DNA of 64,000 nucleotides from Arcticibacterium luteifluviistationis. Lineage in GTDB: Bacteria > Bacteroidota > Bacteroidia > Cytophagales > Spirosomataceae. A model generated the notes under the pieces. That model had not been told where the DNA came from. It searched no databases and was given only the letters and a program-made list of their open reading frames with translations. The translations under genes were made by a program, and so were the position numbers. Positions 59,508 to 64,000 of the stretch are shown in pieces (the first letter of the stretch is position 1; each line of letters starts with the position of its first letter). The stretch covers positions 3,658,001 through 3,722,000 of the forward strand of contig NZ_CP029480.1 of the NCBI RefSeq assembly GCF_003258705.1. The letters are read 5' to 3'.

Positions 59508-62495
59508 ATGAAATACTTCTCTCTGTTTATCCTAATTATTTTAGCATCCTGCGAAAAGCCAAACGCCACTTATTTCGACCAAAGTCCTGAACTTCAAAAA
59601 GCTTTGGCAGATTTTGAAATAATGGATGGATTCAATATTGAAATAGTAGCAGCCGAACCCCTTATTTCAGACCCTGTCGCCATGGAAATTGACGAAAACG
59701 GAGATTGGTGGGTAGCAGAAATGCCTGGATATCCTTTGGATTTAACTAAAACAGGAAAAATCAAAAAATTGATAGATACTGATGGTGATGGCTTGCCAGA
59801 CAAAAGCGAAGTTTTTGCCGATAGCCTTACATTACCAATGGGCTTGATGAAATGGGAAGATGGACTTTTGGTGGCAGATGCTCCAGACGTAACCTTCCTA
59901 GCTGATAAAGACAATGACGGTAAAGCCGATGTCAAAAAAGCTATGCTTACGGGCTTTTCACTTTCCAATCCGCAGCATAATATGAATACGCCTAAGTTTG
60001 GGATTGACAATTGGATATATGTAGCTCACTCAGGTGCCATAAATTCATTTGCTTATGAACATGTCTTTAGCGATAAAGGCTCTGAAATCAGATTCCCAAA
60101 CGAACCAAATTCTCCAAAATTAGCTAGAAATGCAGATGGAAGAAATGTCCGTTTCAAACCAAAGTCACTAGAACTAGAAACCCTCTCTGGCGAGTCGCAA
60201 TATGGCCACACAACCGATGAATGGGGACATCGATTTTATACAGATAACGCCAATCACCTTTTCCATGAAGTGATGGACGCTCGCTATGTGAATGCAAATC
60301 CAAATTTGGCCATAGAGGAAGCCATGGAGAAGTTTTCTGACCATGGAAATGCTGCCAAAGTATTTCCAATTACTCAAAATCCGAATCATCAATTACTAAC
60401 TGACGTAGGTCAAATAACATCTAGTTGCGGCATCACATGGTATGATGGTGGAGCATTTGGCTCAAACTTTGAAAATACCACTTTAGTTGGCGAGCCTGTT
60501 CATAATCTAGTTCACATAGACCATATAGAAACCGATGGGGCTACCTTTTCTGGAAAAAGAGTCTTGGAAAACAAAGAGTTTCTTGCCTCCAAAGACCCAT
60601 GGTTCAGGCCCGTATTCTTTTATGTAGGACCTGATGGAGCCTTATATGTGGTAGATTATTATCGCCAAATAGTAGAACATCCAGAATGGATGAGTGATGA
60701 AGTGAATGAAAGCGGTGCCTTATATGAAGGAACTAAAAAAGGAAGAATTTACAGAATAACTCCAAAAGACGGGCTCAAAATGGACTGGATGAGTGCTTTG
60801 AATTTAGGAGAAAACTCCACAGAAGAACTGACCAAACTATTATCTCATAAGAATGGATGGTATAGAAGAACTGCACAGCGTCTTCTTTTTCAAAGAGGCG
60901 ATCATACGGCTGCCACTTTTCTTCATAAAATTATAAATGAAGAAAATGAGAAAGCCAAAATCCCTGCATTATGGCTACTTCATGATTGGCAAGAATTAAC
61001 AAGTGATGACCTAGAATCAGCTTTAGCAGCCAAAGAATCTGGTGTAAGAGAAAACGCATTACAGTTGGCTGATAGAGTTTGGTCAAATCCTGATTTTCAA
61101 ACTGAAGAGCTTAAAGCGGCAATATTAAAAACGGCAAACGACCCTAGTGAAAGAGTTAGGTTTCAATGGCTATGTTCCTCCGCTTTTTTTGATTTCCCTG
61201 AGGTAAAAGAATTGAAATCAACTATTCTAAAAAATGATGTGGAAGATAAATGGGTAGGCATTGCCGCTATTGCCTCTTCGGCAGGTTCTGAAGAAATACT
61301 TTTTCAAAATGCTGTAAGAGATTTTGGAACCAAACCCTCAAGCAATAAAAGTGAGTTCTTCGCACATTTGGCTGCCACTATATCCAAAAAGGATGGTGCT
61401 AATTTAATTACTAAAATTCTGGACGCTAAAGGTGACAATAACAGTTGGTGGCAAGCCGCTATGCTTTCTGGAATTTCTTCCATGCAAGCATACAGCAGCC
61501 CAAAAACGCTAAAAAACCTGGAACAAGAACTGCTTTTAAGCACATTCTTAGCCAGTCAAAATCAAGAACTCAGAAAAAGTATCATACGTACTTTTGACGT
61601 AAGTAAGGTTTCAAATACCTTGAACACAGCTTCTATCTACGTCAAAATGAAAGAAAATAGTAATATCGACTTTCAAATAGATGGTATGAGTTTGCTTTCG
61701 ACTTTAGGCGAGCCCAAAATCAAAGCTAAAATCCTTGAAAACATTCTTACCGGCGAAAATGAAAAATTACAGTTAGCCTCAATAAAAGCTCTGTCAAACA
61801 CTTTAAGCAGCCCTGAATTGGCAAGTATTAATAAGAAATACGCCGATTTGACCAGCTCGTCTAAAAAGGCTTGGATAGCTTACTTATTGAATAATGAAAA
61901 CAAAGTATCCGAATTAATAAAGCAGGTAGAGCTGGGCAACATTGCCAAAGCAGATATTGAATGGCCGCAAATAGTAGAATTGATGAATTACTATGACACC
62001 AATATTAGAGATTACGCTAGAGAAGTATTTGCTATTAATGAAGACCGAAAAGCCGTGTTGCAAAATTATTTGCCAGCCGCAGATATGAAAGGAAATGCAG
62101 AAAACGGAAAAAAACTGTTTACTCAAAATTGTGCCATTTGCCATCAAATTGACGGTAAAGACGGTACTGCTTTTGGCCCTGATTTAGCCACCCTAAAAAG
62201 TAGAAACAAGCATTCTATTATTACAGAAATCATAAACCCGAATAATTCTATTGCTGATAAATATGGTCAATGGAACATTGAAACGAATGATGGCAATCAT
62301 CTAACAGGCATCATTGTTTCTGAAAGCGAAAATTCATTGAGTTTAAAAACACTTGGAGGGCAAACAGAAAATATAGCGAAGGCTTCTATAAAATCGCGTC
62401 AAATAGCCAAACAGTCGGCTATGCCAAACGGTTTAGAGGGTGCCATTTCGCAAGAAGGAATGTCGGATATTTTAGCTCTCATTAAAGGCGAATAA
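59508..62495 (+). CDS. PVC-type membrane-anchored dehydrogenase-like protein with HEAT repeats and cytochrome c domain
   Basis: The 995-residue lipoprotein (ILASC, Cys15) has an N-terminal beta-propeller of the glucose/sorbosone-dehydrogenase-like kind: GFNIEIVAAEPLI, WWVAEMPGYP, DTDGDGLPDKSEVF and PDGALYVVDYYRQ. A helical HEAT-repeat region follows (~430-850), then a C-terminal mono-haem cytochrome c with CAICH (Cys875, Cys878, His879). Such proteins were first noted in Planctomycetes/Verrucomicrobia and are frequent in Bacteroidota carbohydrate loci. They probably transfer electrons from sugar oxidation in the periplasm. A DUF1080 protein gene follows downstream in the same direction. Confidence 0.92.
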   Translation: MKYFSLFILIILASCEKPNATYFDQSPELQKALADFEIMDGFNIEIVAAEPLISDPVAMEIDENGDWWVAEMPGYPLDLTKTGKIKKLIDTDGDGLPDKSEVFADSLTLPMGLMKWEDGLLVADAPDVTFLADKDNDGKADVKKAMLTGFSLSNPQHNMNTPKFGIDNWIYVAHSGAINSFAYEHVFSDKGSEIRFPNEPNSPKLARNADGRNVRFKPKSLELETLSGESQYGHTTDEWGHRFYTDNANHLFHEVMDARYVNANPNLAIEEAMEKFSDHGNAAKVFPITQNPNHQLLTDVGQITSSCGITWYDGGAFGSNFENTTLVGEPVHNLVHIDHIETDGATFSGKRVLENKEFLASKDPWFRPVFFYVGPDGALYVVDYYRQIVEHPEWMSDEVNESGALYEGTKKGRIYRITPKDGLKMDWMSALNLGENSTEELTKLLSHKNGWYRRTAQRLLFQRGDHTAATFLHKIINEENEKAKIPALWLLHDWQELTSDDLESALAAKESGVRENALQLADRVWSNPDFQTEELKAAILKTANDPSERVRFQWLCSSAFFDFPEVKELKSTILKNDVEDKWVGIAAIASSAGSEEILFQNAVRDFGTKPSSNKSEFFAHLAATISKKDGANLITKILDAKGDNNSWWQAAMLSGISSMQAYSSPKTLKNLEQELLLSTFLASQNQELRKSIIRTFDVSKVSNTLNTASIYVKMKENSNIDFQIDGMSLLSTLGEPKIKAKILENILTGENEKLQLASIKALSNTLSSPELASINKKYADLTSSSKKAWIAYLLNNENKVSELIKQVELGNIAKADIEWPQIVELMNYYDTNIRDYAREVFAINEDRKAVLQNYLPAADMKGNAENGKKLFTQNCAICHQIDGKDGTAFGPDLATLKSRNKHSIITEIINPNNSIADKYGQWNIETNDGNHLTGIIVSESENSLSLKTLGGQTENIAKASIKSRQIAKQSAMPNGLEGAISQEGMSDILALIKGE

Positions 62496-62542
62496 GTTTG
62501 TTCAAAAAAATGCTCCAATTTTATCAAAAAAACTTTTCTGCC

Positions 62543-62566
62543 AATAGGCTAATACAAGAGCCTATT
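62543..62566 (+). terminator. possible terminator hairpin
   Basis: The stem AATAGGCT / AGCCTATT with an 8-nt loop lies 48 bp after the cytochrome gene. The T-run after it is short, so function is uncertain. Confidence 0.4.
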
Positions 62567-62691
62567 TATCAAACATCTAATTAACTCTATGTCACATATT
62601 AAATTCTTTTAATAACTCAAAATGCAGCTCTTAGTCTACTTTCAAGTCTAAAAAGCTGACAATATAGATCTTATATAAAACTTTCATGACT

Positions 62692-62699
62692 TATATTTG
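62692..62699 (+). promoter_or_regulatory. candidate -7 box upstream of the DUF1080 gene
   Basis: TATATTTG matches TAnnTTTG, 31 bp before the ATG at 62731. No clear -33 element. Confidence 0.38.
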
Positions 62700-62730
62700 A
62701 CATTCAATTTTCGAAAAATACTTTTAACAT

Positions 62731-64000
62731 ATGAAAAAAAATGCTCTCGGGCTACTCCTATTAGGGAGTATCAACCTCCTATATGCTCAGGAAAAAATCT
62801 TAGCTGATGACCTTTCTGGGTTTTCTAATCAAGAAAAAAACTGGAGTATTGCAGGTGCTGCCACCGCCAATCCTTTTCTCGACAACAACCTTGAATCTAC
62901 TCCGGGTAAAGGAGTTTTGGTCAACATTCATGAACACGGTACATATGGTGGTCAATATGAATTAGTATCAGATTTTACACATGGCGACCTTGATATCTCT
63001 TTTGATTTCATGATGGCCAAAGGCTCTAACTCGGGCATTTATCTTCAAGGAAACTATGAGATTCAATTGTTTGATAGTTGGGGAAAGAAAAACCCTATCT
63101 ACGGCGACTGCGGTGGTATTTATCAAAGATGGGACGAAAGTAAGCCTGAAGGTCAAAAAGGCTATGAAGGTTACGCTCCTAGAATAAATGCAGCTAAAGC
63201 ACCAGGTTTATGGCAGCACATGGACATATCTTTTCAAGCTGCAAAGTTTGACGCAAAAGGAAACAAGACGGCTAACGCTCAAATGCTTTCTATTAAACTT
63301 AATGGCATGTTGATTCATGAGAATGTAGAGCTTTCTGGCGTAACCAGAGGTGCTATGACTGCCAAAGATGTTGCAAAAGGTCCACTTAGACTTCAAGGTG
63401 ACCATGGCTCATTGGCTCTTAAGAATATCGTAATAAGCAACTTTGACAAGCCTAGTGCTCGTTTTGAAAACTTATCTTACGCAGTTTCTTACGCTCCTTA
63501 TGACCCAAGTGCCGACCCTAAAAACTTGGCTATTGATGATTCAGGTGAATTAAAAGAACTGTCATGGGAATTCATGAAACAGCGTAACGAATACTCTTAT
63601 ACTATTAAAGGAGATTTCATTGCCCCAGCAAACGGAAAGTATACTTTCAATCAGTTTTCATCTGCCAATAACACATTGAGCATTGATGGAAAAGAGATTT
63701 TGGCTAATAAATATACAGGTCCAAATGACGAAAGAACTGGTGAAGTTGAGCTGAAAGCTGGAAAGCATTCTTTAGAAATTTATAACGCTAAGTATGACGG
63801 CTGGATGAGTCCAACACTTGGTCTTTTTGTAACAGGCCCAGGCTTCAGAAAAGTGGCTCTTCACTCTCCAAGCTCTATGTTTGGGAATAAAGCTTCTGAC
63901 CCAATTTTGATTGATGCCAAAACCAATACAAACCTTAGAAGTTTTATGGATTTTGACAAAGGCGATGAGAAAATAAGAATTGTTCATGCGATAAGCGTGG
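62731..64000 (+). CDS. secreted DUF1080 (3-keto-disaccharide hydrolase-like) and PA14-like protein, 3' end outside window
   Basis: The frame is open from ATG 62731 to the right edge (423 codons, no stop). A signal peptide (MKKNALGLLLLGSINLLYAQ) precedes a concanavalin-like DUF1080 domain (~22-230) with GSNSGIYLQGNYEIQLFDSW and GPLRLQGDHGSLALKNI, characteristic of the family. Then a PA14-like domain (~240-380) shows YSYTIKGDFIAPANGKYTF, SIDGKEI and AGKHSLEIYNAKYDGWM. DUF1080 members hydrolyse 3-keto-glycosides in characterised cases. The missing C-terminus may carry a further domain such as a cytochrome c. Confidence 0.88.
   Translation, partial: MKKNALGLLLLGSINLLYAQEKILADDLSGFSNQEKNWSIAGAATANPFLDNNLESTPGKGVLVNIHEHGTYGGQYELVSDFTHGDLDISFDFMMAKGSNSGIYLQGNYEIQLFDSWGKKNPIYGDCGGIYQRWDESKPEGQKGYEGYAPRINAAKAPGLWQHMDISFQAAKFDAKGNKTANAQMLSIKLNGMLIHENVELSGVTRGAMTAKDVAKGPLRLQGDHGSLALKNIVISNFDKPSARFENLSYAVSYAPYDPSADPKNLAIDDSGELKELSWEFMKQRNEYSYTIKGDFIAPANGKYTFNQFSSANNTLSIDGKEILANKYTGPNDERTGEVELKAGKHSLEIYNAKYDGWMSPTLGLFVTGPGFRKVALHSPSSMFGNKASDPILIDAKTNTNLRSFMDFDKGDEKIRIVHAISV

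Noticed and set aside
59594-60010. Antisense ORF of 138 residues in the cytochrome gene
   Set aside because: It is Ser/Pro-rich shadow text opposite the well supported beta-propeller domain.

Overview
The window looks like chromosome of a Bacteroidota bacterium, most likely a free-living, polysaccharide-degrading member of the Cytophagales. This rests on several kinds of evidence: many lipoproteins with Cys near residue 15-20 followed by acidic or polar residues; C-terminal domains of the type IX secretion kind on large exported proteins; LytTR and 7TM-type LytS kinases; TAnnTTTG-like promoter boxes; and the family content (sulfatases, GH2, GH13, GH140-like, sialate O-acetylesterase, PVC-type cytochrome lipoprotein, DUF1080). 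Genus is not determinable from the sequence alone. No rRNA, tRNA, CRISPR array, transposase or replication origin was seen.

Layout. 1-3043: end of a DMT-type transporter, the ribosome-assembly GTPase Der and a lipoprotein. 3040-14723: carbohydrate and nucleoside catabolism, namely a large secreted GH13 enzyme, a sulfatase-GH2-sulfatase operon, and divergently a lipoprotein nucleoside hydrolase with ribokinase. 14724-36557: a surface-protein island, all on the minus strand. It holds a 2015-residue secreted protein, a TPR/HTH regulator, an FG-GAP repeat protein split by a one-base frameshift, two tandem-repeat S74 (tail-fibre-like) proteins, two single-domain LytTR regulators and a LytS/LytR-type two-component pair. 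Eroded copies of gene ends are scattered through it. 36796-42741: an ABC exporter whose last 35 bp reappear on the far side of a 1313-residue Ig-like surface protein, so that gene sits between two copies of the exporter gene end. 42799-50995: mixed housekeeping and envelope genes (META-like lipoprotein, fatty-acid hydroxylase/sterol desaturase family, DUF2911, BNR protein, CmoA-like and ICMT-like methyltransferases, GMC oxidoreductase with its small subunit, DUF1059). 51171-54074: a sialate O-acetylesterase and GH140-like pair. 54143-64000: an MsbA-like exporter, then a lipoprotein operon ending in a PVC-type cytochrome c protein, and the start of a DUF1080/PA14-like protein that runs off the right edge.

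How the genes may work together (inference). Sulfatases, GH2, GH13, the acetylesterase and the GH140-like enzyme would strip and cut complex polysaccharides outside the cytoplasm. The GMC dehydrogenase with its small subunit, the cytochrome c lipoprotein and the DUF1080 protein fit an oxidative 3-keto-glycoside route. The nucleoside hydrolase and ribokinase would salvage ribose. In the surface island, single-domain LytTR genes lie directly upstream of giant exported proteins and are probably co-transcribed with them.

The most notable observations are: giant surface-protein genes bracketed by duplicated 3' ends of neighbouring genes (two clear cases); the repeated pairing of a bare LytTR regulator with giant surface genes; an extreme C-terminal Gly-Cys-Pro ending shared by two unrelated giant proteins and a gene remnant; and 51-bp tandem repeats (23 and 25 exact-length copies) in two adjacent S74 proteins.
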